Origin: Saccharothrix coeruleofusca
Lineage (GTDB): Bacteria; Actinomycetota; Actinomycetes; Mycobacteriales; Pseudonocardiaceae
Direction: 5' to 3'
Length of the DNA stretch: 64,000 nucleotides
Assembly: GCF_014648515.1 (NCBI RefSeq)
Contig: NZ_BMRG01000012.1
Span: forward strand, 68,758-132,757
Shown: piece after piece, positions 37,823 to 45,923 of the stretch
Layout: each line of letters starts with the position of its first letter
How positions within the stretch are numbered: position 1 is the first letter of the stretch
The notes under the pieces: model-generated
The model's database searches: none
What the model was told of the DNA's origin: nothing
The model's input: only the letters and a program-made list of their open reading frames with translations
Translations under genes and position numbers: made by a program

Positions 37823-39640
37823 ATGACTACCGTGCCGGGCATGACCGGAACCCCTCTGCACCGTCGTGCCCTGCTCGCGGGCGGCGCGGCCGGTGTGCTC
37901 GCCGCCGCCGGATTCCGCCCGGCGACGGCCTCCGCCGCCCCCGCGACCGAGTCGCGGCGGACGTTCACCCTGACCGTCCTGGGCACCACCGACCTGCACG
38001 GCAACGTCTTCAACTGGGACTACTACGCCGACCGGGAGTTCGACGACTCCGGGCGCAACGACGTGGGCCTGGCCAAGATCTCCACCCTGGTCCAGGCGGT
38101 GCGGGAGGAGCGCGGCGCGCACCGCGTGCTGCTGCTGGACGCCGGTGACACCATCCAGGGCACCCCGCTGGCCTACTACTACGCCAAGGTCGAGCCGATC
38201 GGCGGGCGTCGCGTGCACCCGATGGCCGCGGCCATGAACGCCATCGGCTACGACGCCGCGGCGCTGGGCAACCACGAGTTCAACTACGGCATCCCCCTGC
38301 TGCGCCAGTTCGAGAAGCAGCTGGACTTCCCGCTGCTGGCGGCGAACGCGCTGGACGCGGCCACCGGCAGGCCCGCGTTCCGGCCGTACGTGATCAAGAC
38401 CGTGTGGCGCACCGGGGGACCTCCGCTGCGGGTGGGCGTGCTGGGCCTGACCAACCCCGGCATCGCCGTCTGGGACAAGGCCAACGTCGAGGGGCGGATG
38501 ACCTTCCCCGGCCTGCTGGAGCAGGCCCGCGAGTGGGTGCCCGCGGTGCGCCGGGCGGGTGCCGACCTGGTCGTGGTGGCCGCGCACTCCGGCGCGGACC
38601 TGTCGTCCTCGCTGGGCGATCAGCTGCCGTTCCCGGAGAACTGCGCCGCGCTGGTGGCCGAGGAGGTGCCCGGCATCGACGCGATCCTGGTCGGCCACGC
38701 CCACCAGGAGATCGCGCAGCGGTTCGTCACCAACAAGGCCACCGGCAGGCAGGTGCTGCTGACCGAGCCGCTGTTCTGGGGCAAGCGGCTGAGCCTGGTG
38801 GAGTTCGACCTGGAGTGGGCCCCGCGCGGCGGGTGGCGGCTGCGGGCGTCCCGGTCGCAGGTGCTCAACAGCAACACCGTGCCCGAGGACCCGCGGGTGG
38901 TGCGGCTGCTGCGCGGCGACCACGACAAGGTCGTCGCCTACGTCAACTCCAAGGTCGGCACCTGCAAGGCGACCATGTCCGGGGCCAACGCCCGGTACGA
39001 GGACACCGCCGCGCTGGACTTCATCAACCACGTGCAGGCCGCCAAGCTCAAGGAGTCGCTGGGGGAGGGGTTGCCGGTGCTGTCGCTGGCCTCCCCGTTC
39101 AACCGGGCCGCGGCGATCCCGGCCGGGGACGTGTCCGTGCGCGACGTGGCCGGTCTCTACACCTTCGACAACACCCTGTACGGGGTGCGGCTGACCGGCG
39201 CGCAGATCAAGGACTACCTGGAGCGCTCGGCGAGCTACTTCCAGCAGGTCACCGGCCCCGGTCCGCACGCGCCCGACGCGCTGACCAACGCCAACGGCAC
39301 GCCGGACTACCTCTACGACGTGCTGGCGGGCCTGGACGCGCCGCTGACCTACGACATCGACATCGCCCGACCGGTGGGCAGCCGGATCGCGAACCTGGCC
39401 TACGGCGGCGCGCCGGTCGCGGCCGACCAGGCGTTCGCGGTGGCGGTGAACAACTACCGCCAGTCCGGCGGCGGGAACTTCCCGCACATCGCGGGCGCGC
39501 CGGTGCTGCACAACCAGCAGTTGGAGATCCGGCAGCTGCTCATCGAGTGGGTCCGGGCGCGGGGCGAGATCGACCCGGCCGCGTTCTCCTCCACCGACTG
39601 GCGGCTGGTGGCGGACGGGCAGCCGGTGGTCTTCGGGTGA
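37823..39640 (+). CDS. Tat-exported 5'-nucleotidase / 2',3'-cyclic phosphodiesterase (UshA/CpdB-like)
   Basis: A 605-residue secreted phosphoesterase. A Tat-type signal is seen (HRRALLAGGAAGVLAAAG). The calcineurin-like metallophosphatase domain contains TTDLHGNV, DAGDTIQG, GNHEFNYG, AAHSGAD and GHAHQE, the dinuclear metal motifs. The C-terminal nucleotidase domain contains ASPFNRAAAIPAGDVSVRDV and NNYRQSGGGNFP, with the substrate-stacking region. It probably scavenges phosphate and nucleosides from extracellular nucleotides. ATG 37823 is used; ATG 37841 is possible. The stop overlaps the next gene by 4 bp. Confidence 0.93.
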   Translation: MTTVPGMTGTPLHRRALLAGGAAGVLAAAGFRPATASAAPATESRRTFTLTVLGTTDLHGNVFNWDYYADREFDDSGRNDVGLAKISTLVQAVREERGAHRVLLLDAGDTIQGTPLAYYYAKVEPIGGRRVHPMAAAMNAIGYDAAALGNHEFNYGIPLLRQFEKQLDFPLLAANALDAATGRPAFRPYVIKTVWRTGGPPLRVGVLGLTNPGIAVWDKANVEGRMTFPGLLEQAREWVPAVRRAGADLVVVAAHSGADLSSSLGDQLPFPENCAALVAEEVPGIDAILVGHAHQEIAQRFVTNKATGRQVLLTEPLFWGKRLSLVEFDLEWAPRGGWRLRASRSQVLNSNTVPEDPRVVRLLRGDHDKVVAYVNSKVGTCKATMSGANARYEDTAALDFINHVQAAKLKESLGEGLPVLSLASPFNRAAAIPAGDVSVRDVAGLYTFDNTLYGVRLTGAQIKDYLERSASYFQQVTGPGPHAPDALTNANGTPDYLYDVLAGLDAPLTYDIDIARPVGSRIANLAYGGAPVAADQAFAVAVNNYRQSGGGNFPHIAGAPVLHNQQLEIRQLLIEWVRARGEIDPAAFSSTDWRLVADGQPVVFG

Positions 39641-40173
39641 GCATCCCCGACATCGTCAAGCCGGGGTTGGCCGTGCTGTTCTGCGGCATCAACCCCGGCT
39701 TGATGTCCGAGGCCAAGGGGCAGCACTTCGCGCGGCCGGGCAACCGGTTCTGGCCCGCGCTGCACCTGTCCGGGTTCACGCCGCGCCTGCTCAAGCCGTC
39801 CGAGCAGGAGGAGCTGCTCGACTACGGACTCGGCATCACCAACCTGGTCGCCCGCCCGACCGCCAAGGCCGACGAGCTGACCGCCGAGGAGCTGCGCGAG
39901 GGCGGCGCGGTGCTGACCGAACTGGCCCGCGCGCAGCGGCCGTCGGTGGTGGCCGTCGTCGGCATCACCGCCTACCGGACGGCGTTCGGGCGCAAGGACG
40001 CCAAGGTGGGGCCGCAGGTCGAGCGGATCGCCGAGTCGCGGCTGTGGGTGCTGCCCAACCCCAGCGGCCTCAACGCCCACTACTCGTTGCGGGACCTGGC
40101 TGAGGTCTTCGCCGCCCTGCGCGCCGAGGTCGCGCCTGCAAGTACCACCCGCACCCCGCCGGAGGGCAGCTGA
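39637..40173 (+). CDS. mug: G/U mismatch-specific uracil-DNA glycosylase (Mug-type)
   Basis: A 178-residue DNA repair glycosylase of the Mug/TDG family. The active-site motif is GINPGLMS, and the second motif is LPNPSGLNAHYS, which inserts into the DNA minor groove. Asn in the first motif marks it as Mug-like. It removes uracil or other lesions from G:U/T mispairs. GTG at 39637 overlaps the nucleotidase stop by 4 bp. The last 12 codons lie inside element copy 4 (40137-40181), whose bases supply the stop codon, so the C-terminal tail is probably element-derived. Confidence 0.9.
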   Translation: MSIPDIVKPGLAVLFCGINPGLMSEAKGQHFARPGNRFWPALHLSGFTPRLLKPSEQEELLDYGLGITNLVARPTAKADELTAEELREGGAVLTELARAQRPSVVAVVGITAYRTAFGRKDAKVGPQVERIAESRLWVLPNPSGLNAHYSLRDLAEVFAALRAEVAPASTTRTPPEGS

Positions 40174-40181
40174 CCACTACC
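40137..40181 (-). repeat. paired 13-mer element, copy 4
   Basis: Minus-strand site A is 40169-40181 (GGTAGTGGTCAGC) and site B is 40137-40149 (GGTGGTACTTGCA), 32 bp apart. It overlaps the end of the Mug gene and faces copy 5 in inverted orientation, with the DUF5753 fragment between them. Confidence 0.72.
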
Positions 40182-40209
40182 CGGCCCGGCGCCGCTCGAC
40201 AGCACCGCG

Positions 40210-40470
40210 CTACTCGAGACCCCGGCAGACGGGGTCAGGGGGCCAGTTCCGCACCACCTGAACCATGATGTGCGGCCACTGCTCGGTGGCGTCGGACAAG
40301 TGTGCGAGTTGGCCGCGCAGGACGTCGTAGCCGCCGACAGGTCTTGTCAAGGCGCCTTCACCGACGACGAACCACATCCGGGGTGGGGCCGCTCTCGCCG
40401 GGAGTCGTTGCCGTTCGAGCCGGAAGTCGACGCGATCCTGGCAGGCATGGCGGCGGAGGACGCAGGCTGA
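40210..40470 (-). pseudogene. fragment of a DUF5753 (XRE/Scr1-type) regulator
   Basis: On the minus strand the frame ending at 40210 reads PPRMWFVVGEGALTRPVGG and then DVLRGQLAHLSD and IMVQVV. This is the central part of the DUF5753 ligand-binding domain of actinomycete XRE-type regulators. Such proteins have about 280 residues; only some 85 are left. The N-terminal HTH and most of the C-terminal half are missing, and there is no matching start. The fragment is bracketed by two inverted copies of the paired 13-mer element, which suggests it was broken or captured by recombination there. A 66-residue ORF on the other strand is its shadow. Confidence 0.7.
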
Positions 40471-40482
40471 CCGCACTCGTCG

Positions 40483-40527
40483 GGTAGTAGTTGGCGGTGG
40501 GCGGTGGTGGGACGGGTAGTACTTGCC
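40483..40527 (+). repeat. paired 13-mer element, copy 5
   Basis: Site A is GGTAGTAGTTGGC (40483-40495) and site B is GGTAGTACTTGCC (40515-40527), 32 bp apart. It is inverted relative to copy 4. The DUF742 stop codon lies 8 bp after site B, in the context GACGCGGGTCA. Confidence 0.75.
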
Positions 40528-40535
40528 GACGCGGG

Positions 40536-41264
40536 TCAGAGGCGGCGGAGACCCGCGAGGACTCGTTCGAGCAGGGGGAGGTCGGGGCCGCCGGGCGCGG
40601 CGGCGTTGTCGTGCACGGCCATCACGCCCATCGCGATGAGGTCGCCCAGCAGGACTTTGGTCACGCCCAGCGGCATGGATAACAGCGCGGACACCTCGGC
40701 CACCGAGCGGGGCGCCGACGCGCACACCTCCACGATGGAACGCTGCTCCGCGCTGGTGTCGCGCATGGCGGTGGTGATGCCGTTGGTCTCCAGCGACACC
40801 AGCGTCTCCAGCCGCAGGTCGTAGCGGGTCGTGGTGCGGCCACCGGTCCGGGCGTACGGGCGCACCAGCGAGTGGGGCGGCTCCGGCTCGGGTTCCGGTT
40901 CGGGTTCCGGTTCGGGGTCCAGTTCGACGGGGGGCATCACGTCGAGGGGGTCGTCGGCGAACGGGTCGGTGAAGGGGGCGGTCTGCTCCGCCTGCCCCAC
41001 CGGCTCCACCCGCTCCTCCGACTCCAGGCTGCGCCGCAGCGCCGCCGAGCCGAACCGGGCGCCGGTGGCGCCGACCTCGCCGCGTAACGAGCGCCGCGGT
41101 TTGGCGGTCTTGGGCGGTGGTTCCTCCTGCGGAGGTTCCTGGTCCAGGCTGCGACGCAGGGCGGGGGAGCCGAACCGGGCACCGGTGGCACCCACCTCGC
41201 CCCGCGAGGATCGGCGGCGCTTGCGCCCGCCGGTCGGCTGGGAGTCCGAACTGGCTGTGCCCAC
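40536..41264 (-). CDS. orphan DUF742 (CvnC-like) protein with duplicated N-terminal motif
   Basis: A 242-residue protein. The C-terminal 115 residues are a DUF742 winged-helix domain (SLVRPYARTGGRTTTRYDL ... IMGVMAVHDNAA-type end), as in CvnC of conservons. The N-terminus repeats RGEVGATGARFGSPALRRSL twice (near residues 21 and 61) and is followed by a Glu-Pro run of about 14 residues. The usual conservon partners (histidine kinase, roadblock CvnB, GTPase CvnD) are not adjacent, so this is an orphan. The repeats may be binding motifs (inference). Confidence 0.82.
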   Translation of the reverse strand: MGTASSDSQPTGGRKRRRSSRGEVGATGARFGSPALRRSLDQEPPQEEPPPKTAKPRRSLRGEVGATGARFGSAALRRSLESEERVEPVGQAEQTAPFTDPFADDPLDVMPPVELDPEPEPEPEPEPEPPHSLVRPYARTGGRTTTRYDLRLETLVSLETNGITTAMRDTSAEQRSIVEVCASAPRSVAEVSALLSMPLGVTKVLLGDLIAMGVMAVHDNAAAPGGPDLPLLERVLAGLRRL

Positions 41265-41382
41265 GCCCTGAGAAGGTAACCGGCCCCACGGATGTTTCGT
41301 GTCAGTTGCGTTTCAACCTCGTGCATTCCCTGTTACCGGACTCGGTCGCGCGGCCGGAACCGGGTCGGGCGATGATGGTGCG

Positions 41383-41613
41383 ATGCGCATCCGCGAGGTG
41401 GAGATCGCCGACGACATGATCAGGTTGGGCCAGTTCCTCAAGCTGGCCGGTCTGGCCGAGCACGGGGTGCACGCCAGGGAACTGGTGGAGGCGGGCGAGG
41501 TGACCGTCAACGGGCGCGTGGAGAACCGCCGCGGGGCGCAGCTGCACCACGGCGACGTGGTGGCCGTGAGCGGGGAGAAGGCCAGGGTGGTCTCCGCCGC
41601 CGGCGGGCGTTGA
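41383..41613 (+). CDS. S4-domain RNA-binding protein (YbcJ-like)
   Basis: A 76-residue protein that is nearly all S4 domain: IRLGQFLKLAGLAEHGVHAR, then ELVEAGEVTVNGRVENRRG and a short strand-rich end. It binds structured RNA, most likely rRNA or tRNA. ATG at 41383 is chosen because the S4 fold begins right after; the open frame back to 41299 is not family-like. It diverges from the DUF742 gene. Confidence 0.85.
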   Translation: MRIREVEIADDMIRLGQFLKLAGLAEHGVHARELVEAGEVTVNGRVENRRGAQLHHGDVVAVSGEKARVVSAAGGR

Positions 41614-41978
41614 CCGTCGGGCGGGCTGTCGGGCGGTGCCCGTGCGGCGGGTTGATCGGCATCACCACGGTGGGGACCGAGCGCATCAGCGGCGGGACGA
41701 CCCACGGCAGTCGCGGCGACCAACACCGGTGAGGTATCCCGGATGCTGTCCGCGTGAATGCGGACCGGTAGTCCTCTGACGCGGCGGGAAACCCTGTGGA
41801 GTCCGGATTTTCGCCGCGTGGGATACCTCTGACAGCGCCGCTTGCCTGCCGTGGGTCGATGCGCATCCCACCGTCCTGTCAGGTCCATAATGGACGGGTC
41901 GTGGTGTGCGCAGGCGCGATGCGCGACCACGGGCGGGCGAGGTGAAATCCCTTCCAGGCCGCTGGGGCGGCGCGGGGT
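41614..41978. other. intergenic region between S4 protein and secreted inhibitor genes
   Basis: A 365-bp gap with no credible gene. The 10-mer GAGGTATCCC (41731-41740) returns inverted as GGGATACCTC (41820-41829), and CCTCTGAC follows or precedes both, so the 100 bp between them are bracketed by an inverted repeat of unknown meaning. Confidence 0.4.
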
Positions 41979-42380
41979 TCAGGCCAGGCCGCAGATCGAA
42001 CTCGCGCGGTCCTGCGTGTGCGCGCCCAATTTCTCGGGGTTGCCGTACGGGCCCGCCTTGACCAGTGGGGCCTTGCAGTTGGCGTCTTTGTACAGCCCCA
42101 TGAGCTGACCGCTCCGGTTCCACACGGCCGATGCCTTGTCGTTGAACCAGCCGGGGAGGTTGACGCGCGTGTTCCCGTTCGGGTTGGACACCCGGTAGAG
42201 CGCTCCGCCGCCGTCGCGGTGCTCGAACAGGCAGTAGCTGCCGTGCGGACACCTGTCCCACGTGGCCTCGGCGTTCGCCGGAGCGGTCAGCACCCCCAGC
42301 GCGATGACCGCGCCGGACAGCGCGCTTCCGACCTTCACCAGCACCCTCTTCCGGGACGAGGACGTGACTTGGGAACTCAT
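41979..42380 (-). CDS. secreted peptidase inhibitor family I36-like protein
   Basis: A 133-residue secreted protein with a signal peptide (…GVLTAPANAEA, cleavage near residue 38) and a crystallin-like I36 domain: CPHGSYCLFEHRDGGG, WFNDKASAVWNRS and a final cysteine in SICGLA. The domain pattern, with paired cysteines and the Gly/Asp turn, matches streptomycete metalloproteinase inhibitors. With two secreted subtilases and this inhibitor the strain invests in extracellular protein turnover. It is transcribed alone. Confidence 0.82.
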   Translation of the reverse strand: MSSQVTSSSRKRVLVKVGSALSGAVIALGVLTAPANAEATWDRCPHGSYCLFEHRDGGGALYRVSNPNGNTRVNLPGWFNDKASAVWNRSGQLMGLYKDANCKAPLVKAGPYGNPEKLGAHTQDRASSICGLA

Positions 42381-42613
42381 GAGCGACCGACCTTTCCGTC
42401 AGGGAACGTGAACGCATTCCGCACCTGTCTGCCGGTGACGGCGGCTGCTCGCCCACTCGCTGCTGATCAGCGCGGAATGGCGCTTGTGGACGCCGCACCG
42501 GTTCGGTTGTGCGCTCAGCGTTCCGCTTCCGGCGGGGAGCGGTCCCTCGACGGTCGCGCGGCTCGTGCCCGCCGTCGCGTCCGCGTCCTCACCTCGTGCT
42601 CACGGCCGGGTGG

Positions 42614-43123
42614 CTACCCCGTCGTCCGCCGCTCCGGGGCGGTGTGGGCCAGGACCACGGCGGCCTTCGCGGCGTCGAGGAAGCGCAGGCCCATGAAGTT
42701 GTCGCCCGCGTTGAACCCCGGCAGCGCCCAGATCTCCTCGTAGGGCATCCGGACCGGCCAGTACCGCAGCAGGGAGTACGCGTTGCTCCACAGGCACGTG
42801 CCGGGGGCCGGGTTCCACAGGCGCTGCGCGAACGCCGGGTTGCGGAAGGAGTGGCCGACCTCGCCGATCGCCAACACGTGCTTCTGCCCGGTCATCAGCA
42901 CGACGTCACCCGTGGTCACCGTGTCCATCCGCTTGTCGTGCTTGGCCGTCGCGCCCCAGAACCGCGCCCGCCCGCCGGGGTGCAGCTCGTCGAGCCGGGC
43001 AAGGTCCGCGGGGTCGAGCAGGTCGGCGTGGTCCCGGAACCGCGCCTCCGCGTCAAGGGTGTCCGCCCAGTGCCTGCGCGTCTCGCGGGTGCCGTAGGAG
43101 GGCTGGATGAAGACCTGCGTCAT
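42614..43123 (-). CDS. EVE/PUA-like domain protein of unknown function
   Basis: A 169-residue protein beginning [19 protein letters not shown]. The core has [38 protein letters not shown] and [19 protein letters not shown], a layout reminiscent of EVE/PUA-like modified-base-binding domains (weak inference). ATG overlaps the stop of the DUF1348 gene by 4 bp, so the two are co-translated from the TetR-controlled promoter. No nuclease or helicase partner is adjacent. Confidence 0.65.
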   Translation of the reverse strand: MTQVFIQPSYGTRETRRHWADTLDAEARFRDHADLLDPADLARLDELHPGGRARFWGATAKHDKRMDTVTTGDVVLMTGQKHVLAIGEVGHSFRNPAFAQRLWNPAPGTCLWSNAYSLLRYWPVRMPYEEIWALPGFNAGDNFMGLRFLDAAKAAVVLAHTAPERRTTG

Positions 43124-43575
43124 CGGACCGGGATCAGCCCGCCGCGCTCGTCGGCCGCTCGGGGGCCGAAGACGCGCCGGTCGGCTTCGGTGATCGGGAA
43201 GTCGTTGATGCTGGCCTCGCGGCGGCGCATCAGCCCGTCGGCGGTGAACTCCCACAGCTCGTTGCCGTAGCTGCGCCACCACTGGCCGCTCGCGTCGCGG
43301 CACTCGTACTGGAAGCGCACGGCGATCCGGTCGCCGCTGAACGACCACAGCTCCTTGCGCAGCGCGTAGTCCAGTTCGCGCTCCCACTTGCGGCGCAGGA
43401 ACTCCACGATCTCGGCGCGGCCGGTGATGAACTGGTCGCGGTTGCGCCACACCGAGTCCTCGGTGTAGGCCAGCGCCACCCGCTCCGGGTCGCGCGTGTT
43501 CCACGCGTCCTCGGCAGCCTGCACCTTCTGCGCGGCGGTTTCCTCGGTGAACGGGGGGAAGGGCGGTCGCGCCAC
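43120..43575 (-). CDS. DUF1348 NTF2-like protein
   Basis: A 151-residue protein of the DUF1348 group of NTF2-fold proteins: [39 protein letters not shown] and [20 protein letters not shown]. Function is unknown; similar genes often sit beside TetR regulators and stress enzymes. GTG at 43575 has AGGAGG 6 bases upstream. The promoter faces that of the TetR gene and overlaps two inverted repeats. Confidence 0.87.
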   Translation of the reverse strand: MARPPFPPFTEETAAQKVQAAEDAWNTRDPERVALAYTEDSVWRNRDQFITGRAEIVEFLRRKWERELDYALRKELWSFSGDRIAVRFQYECRDASGQWWRSYGNELWEFTADGLMRRREASINDFPITEADRRVFGPRAADERGGLIPVR

Positions 43576-43591
43576 CGGGCGCCTCCTCACT

Positions 43592-43639
43592 GGAGAACGT
43601 GCGTTCTCCGGACTGCTACTGTAGAGAACGCGCGTTCTC
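43592..43639. promoter_or_regulatory. twin palindromic operators in the DUF1348/TetR divergent promoter
   Basis: Two related palindromes: GGAGAACGTGCGTTCTCC (43592-43609) and GAGAACGCGCGTTCTC (43624-43639). Their centres are 31 bp apart, about three helical turns. They share AGAACG-N2-CGTTCT and fill the gap between the two divergent starts, as expected for binding by the adjacent TetR protein. Confidence 0.8.
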
Positions 43640-43657
43640 GACACCAGGGGAGTGGCC

Positions 43658-44200
43658 ATGGATCACCGGACCCGGCTGCTCGACGCCGCCGAGCGGCTGT
43701 TCTACGAACGCGGTGTGCGGGCCGTGGGGGTGGACGAGGTCCGCGCCGCCTCGGGCGTCCCGCTCAAGCGCCTCTACCAGTGCTTCCCCTCCAAGGAGGA
43801 GCTCGTCGTCGCCTACCTGCGGCGTCGTGACCAGCGGTGGCGCGCCTCGCTGGCCGAGTCGGTCGCCCGGCGCGACGACCGCGTGCCCGCGGTGTTCGAC
43901 TGGCTGGAGAACTGGTTCCGGGAGCCGGGCTTCCGGGGGTGCGCCTTCGTCAACTCCTTCGGCGAGCTGGGTGCCACCTCCGACGCCGTGGCGCGGACCG
44001 CCAAGGAGCACAAGGACGCCCTCCGGCACTACCTCGTCGACCTGGTGCGCGGGTTCGCCGCAGACCCCGAGGAGCTGGGCGAACAGCTGCTGCTCCTGGT
44101 CGAGGGCGCCATCACCTCCGCGGCGGTCCGCGGCGACTTCGGGGCCGCCCGCCGCGCCCGCGAGGTGGCCGAGATCCTGCTCGCCCGCGCCGGGGGGTGA
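43658..44200 (+). CDS. TetR/AcrR-family regulator
   Basis: A 180-residue TetR-type repressor. The HTH has [20 protein letters not shown] and the C-terminal ligand domain has [19 protein letters not shown], a pattern of the YxaF/LmrA-type C-terminal domain group. It probably represses itself and the divergent DUF1348–EVE-like pair through the twin palindromes. ATG 43658 is chosen for AGGGGAG at the right distance; GTG 43652 is in frame as well. Confidence 0.89.
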   Translation: MDHRTRLLDAAERLFYERGVRAVGVDEVRAASGVPLKRLYQCFPSKEELVVAYLRRRDQRWRASLAESVARRDDRVPAVFDWLENWFREPGFRGCAFVNSFGELGATSDAVARTAKEHKDALRHYLVDLVRGFAADPEELGEQLLLLVEGAITSAAVRGDFGAARRAREVAEILLARAGG

Positions 44201-44270
44201 GTAGTCTTACTCCCCGCCGAAGACGTGGAACTCGTCGTCTTGCGGCGAACCGCTCCCGAACACATCTAGT

Positions 44271-45830
44271 GTGGATGCCGTGCAGCCACTGCCTCCCAAC
44301 GCCCCGCAGCGGGTAGGTGACTACGCGCTGCTCGCCGCGCTGGGCCGCGGCGCGATGGGGTCGGTCTACCTGGCCCGCTCCCGAGGCGGCCGTCCCATCG
44401 CGGTGAAGGTCGCCAAGCCCGAGCTGGCCGACAGCCCCCAGTTCCGCGAGCGCTTCCGCCGCGAGGTGGAGATGGCCCGGCTGGTGGGCGGCTTCTGGAC
44501 GGCCACCGTGGTCGACGCCGACCCGGACGCCGAGCGGCCGTGGATGGCCACCGAGTACGTGGCGGGCCCCACCCTCCAGCAGGCCGTCGAGCAGTTCGGG
44601 CCGCTGCCGGAGCGGGCCGTGCGGCGGCTCGCGGGCGGGCTGGCCGAAGCGCTGGTCGCCATCCACGGCGCCGGGCTGGTGCACCGCGACCTCAAGCCGT
44701 CGAACGTGCTGCTGGCCGACGACGGGCCGAGGGTGATCGACTTCGGCATCGCCCGCGCGCTGGAGCACTCCGCGCTGACCGAGGCCGGGACCGTGTTCGG
44801 CACGCCGGGCTACCTCTCGCCCGAGCAGGTCGTCGGGGCCGAGGTCGGACCGCAGAGCGACGTCTTCGCGCTGGGCTCGGTGCTGGTCTACGCCGCCACC
44901 GGGACCGGCCCGTTCGGCGAGGGCGCCACGTCCGCGCTGGTCTACCGGGTGGTGCACCAGGAGCCGGACCTGTCCCGCGTGCCGCCGGGCCTGGTGCCGC
45001 TGATCGTCCCCTGCCTGGTGCGCGAGCCGTCCCACCGACCCACCCCCGCCCGGCTGCTGGAGCTGGTGGGCCCGCCGCAGTCGGACGGCGCGTGGCTGCC
45101 CGCGCGCATCCGGACGCTGGTCGAGCAGCGGCACACCGAGCTGCGGGAGCTGCCCGCCAAGCCGCCGACGCGGGTGATGGTGCGGGACCGCCCGCCCACG
45201 GCCGCGTTCGTGCCGCCCGTCGCGCCGGTGGCCAAGCCGGTGGCGAGCGCACCGGTGAAGCAGGTGCCGGTGAAGCAGGTGCCGGTGACGCGGGTGCCGG
45301 GGCGGGAGGACGTCGTCCGGCCCGCCGGGGTGCGCTTCAAGACCTCCCGCGTGGTCGGGCTGAGCTGGACGCTGGTCAACGGGTTCGCGGCGCTGCTGTC
45401 CGCGGCGATCGCCCACGACTCCTCCGGGGTCGGGGCGCCGCTGCGCCTGCTGGCGTTCCTGGCGTTCCTGGTCTTCGCCGCGATGACGCTGCGGCTGGCG
45501 GTGGGGGTGCTGAGCACGCCGCTGTCGCTGGAGGTCGGGCCGGACGGGATCGTGCTGTCCAACGGCGAGCGGACGCGCAGGCTGCCCTGGTACGCCATCG
45601 AGCGGGTGCGCGTGGAATCGCATCGCGGCAGGCCGTGGCTGAAGGTGTGGCTGGTCGGCGCGGCCGAGAAGCCCGAGACGCTGGGACGCGGCAGCTTCCA
45701 GCCCCACAAGGGCGGGTTGCGGGTCTACCCGATCTCGCACGAGCGCTACCGCAAGCGGCGTGAGCGGGACGTGGTCGAGCTGCGGTCGGCGCTGGCCTGG
45801 TACGGCTCCGCGGTCTACGACCCGCGCTGA
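44271..45830 (+). CDS. Ser/Thr protein kinase (PknB-type) with membrane C-terminal part
   Basis: A 519-residue Hanks-type kinase. The kinase domain (about 15-270) has the glycine loop LGRGAMGSVYLAR, ATP lysine in AVKVAK, catalytic HRDLKPSN, IDFGIA (DFG) and APE-like SPEQ. A Pro-rich linker follows with a PVKQVPVKQVP repeat, then two membrane helices (about 365-405) and a C-terminal PH-like domain of about 100 residues. No PASTA domains are present. The GTG start follows a gap with no clear Shine-Dalgarno. The stop is 18 bp before element copy 6. Confidence 0.92.
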   Translation: MDAVQPLPPNAPQRVGDYALLAALGRGAMGSVYLARSRGGRPIAVKVAKPELADSPQFRERFRREVEMARLVGGFWTATVVDADPDAERPWMATEYVAGPTLQQAVEQFGPLPERAVRRLAGGLAEALVAIHGAGLVHRDLKPSNVLLADDGPRVIDFGIARALEHSALTEAGTVFGTPGYLSPEQVVGAEVGPQSDVFALGSVLVYAATGTGPFGEGATSALVYRVVHQEPDLSRVPPGLVPLIVPCLVREPSHRPTPARLLELVGPPQSDGAWLPARIRTLVEQRHTELRELPAKPPTRVMVRDRPPTAAFVPPVAPVAKPVASAPVKQVPVKQVPVTRVPGREDVVRPAGVRFKTSRVVGLSWTLVNGFAALLSAAIAHDSSGVGAPLRLLAFLAFLVFAAMTLRLAVGVLSTPLSLEVGPDGIVLSNGERTRRLPWYAIERVRVESHRGRPWLKVWLVGAAEKPETLGRGSFQPHKGGLRVYPISHERYRKRRERDVVELRSALAWYGSAVYDPR

Positions 45831-45848
45831 CCCTCCCACCGGTGCGCG

Positions 45849-45893
45849 GGCAAGTACCACCCGAGGTGCCCGTGCGGGCCGCTGACCACCACC
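45849..45893 (-). repeat. paired 13-mer element, copy 6
   Basis: Minus-strand site A is 45881-45893 (GGTGGTGGTCAGC) and site B is 45849-45861 (GGTGGTACTTGCC), 32 bp apart. It lies in the 93-bp gap between the kinase and hydratase stop codons. The bases from 45894 to the hydratase stop (GTTCGGAACG and CGCGAGTCGCG in minus-strand sense) match those at 49724-49737. Confidence 0.8.
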
Positions 45894-45923
45894 CGGCGTT
45901 CCGAACGCGCGACTCGCGCGGGG

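Noticed and set aside
40270-40470. 66-residue plus-strand ORF
   Set aside because: The opposite strand of the same DNA matches the DUF5753 domain, so this frame is its shadow; it has no Shine-Dalgarno and no domain.
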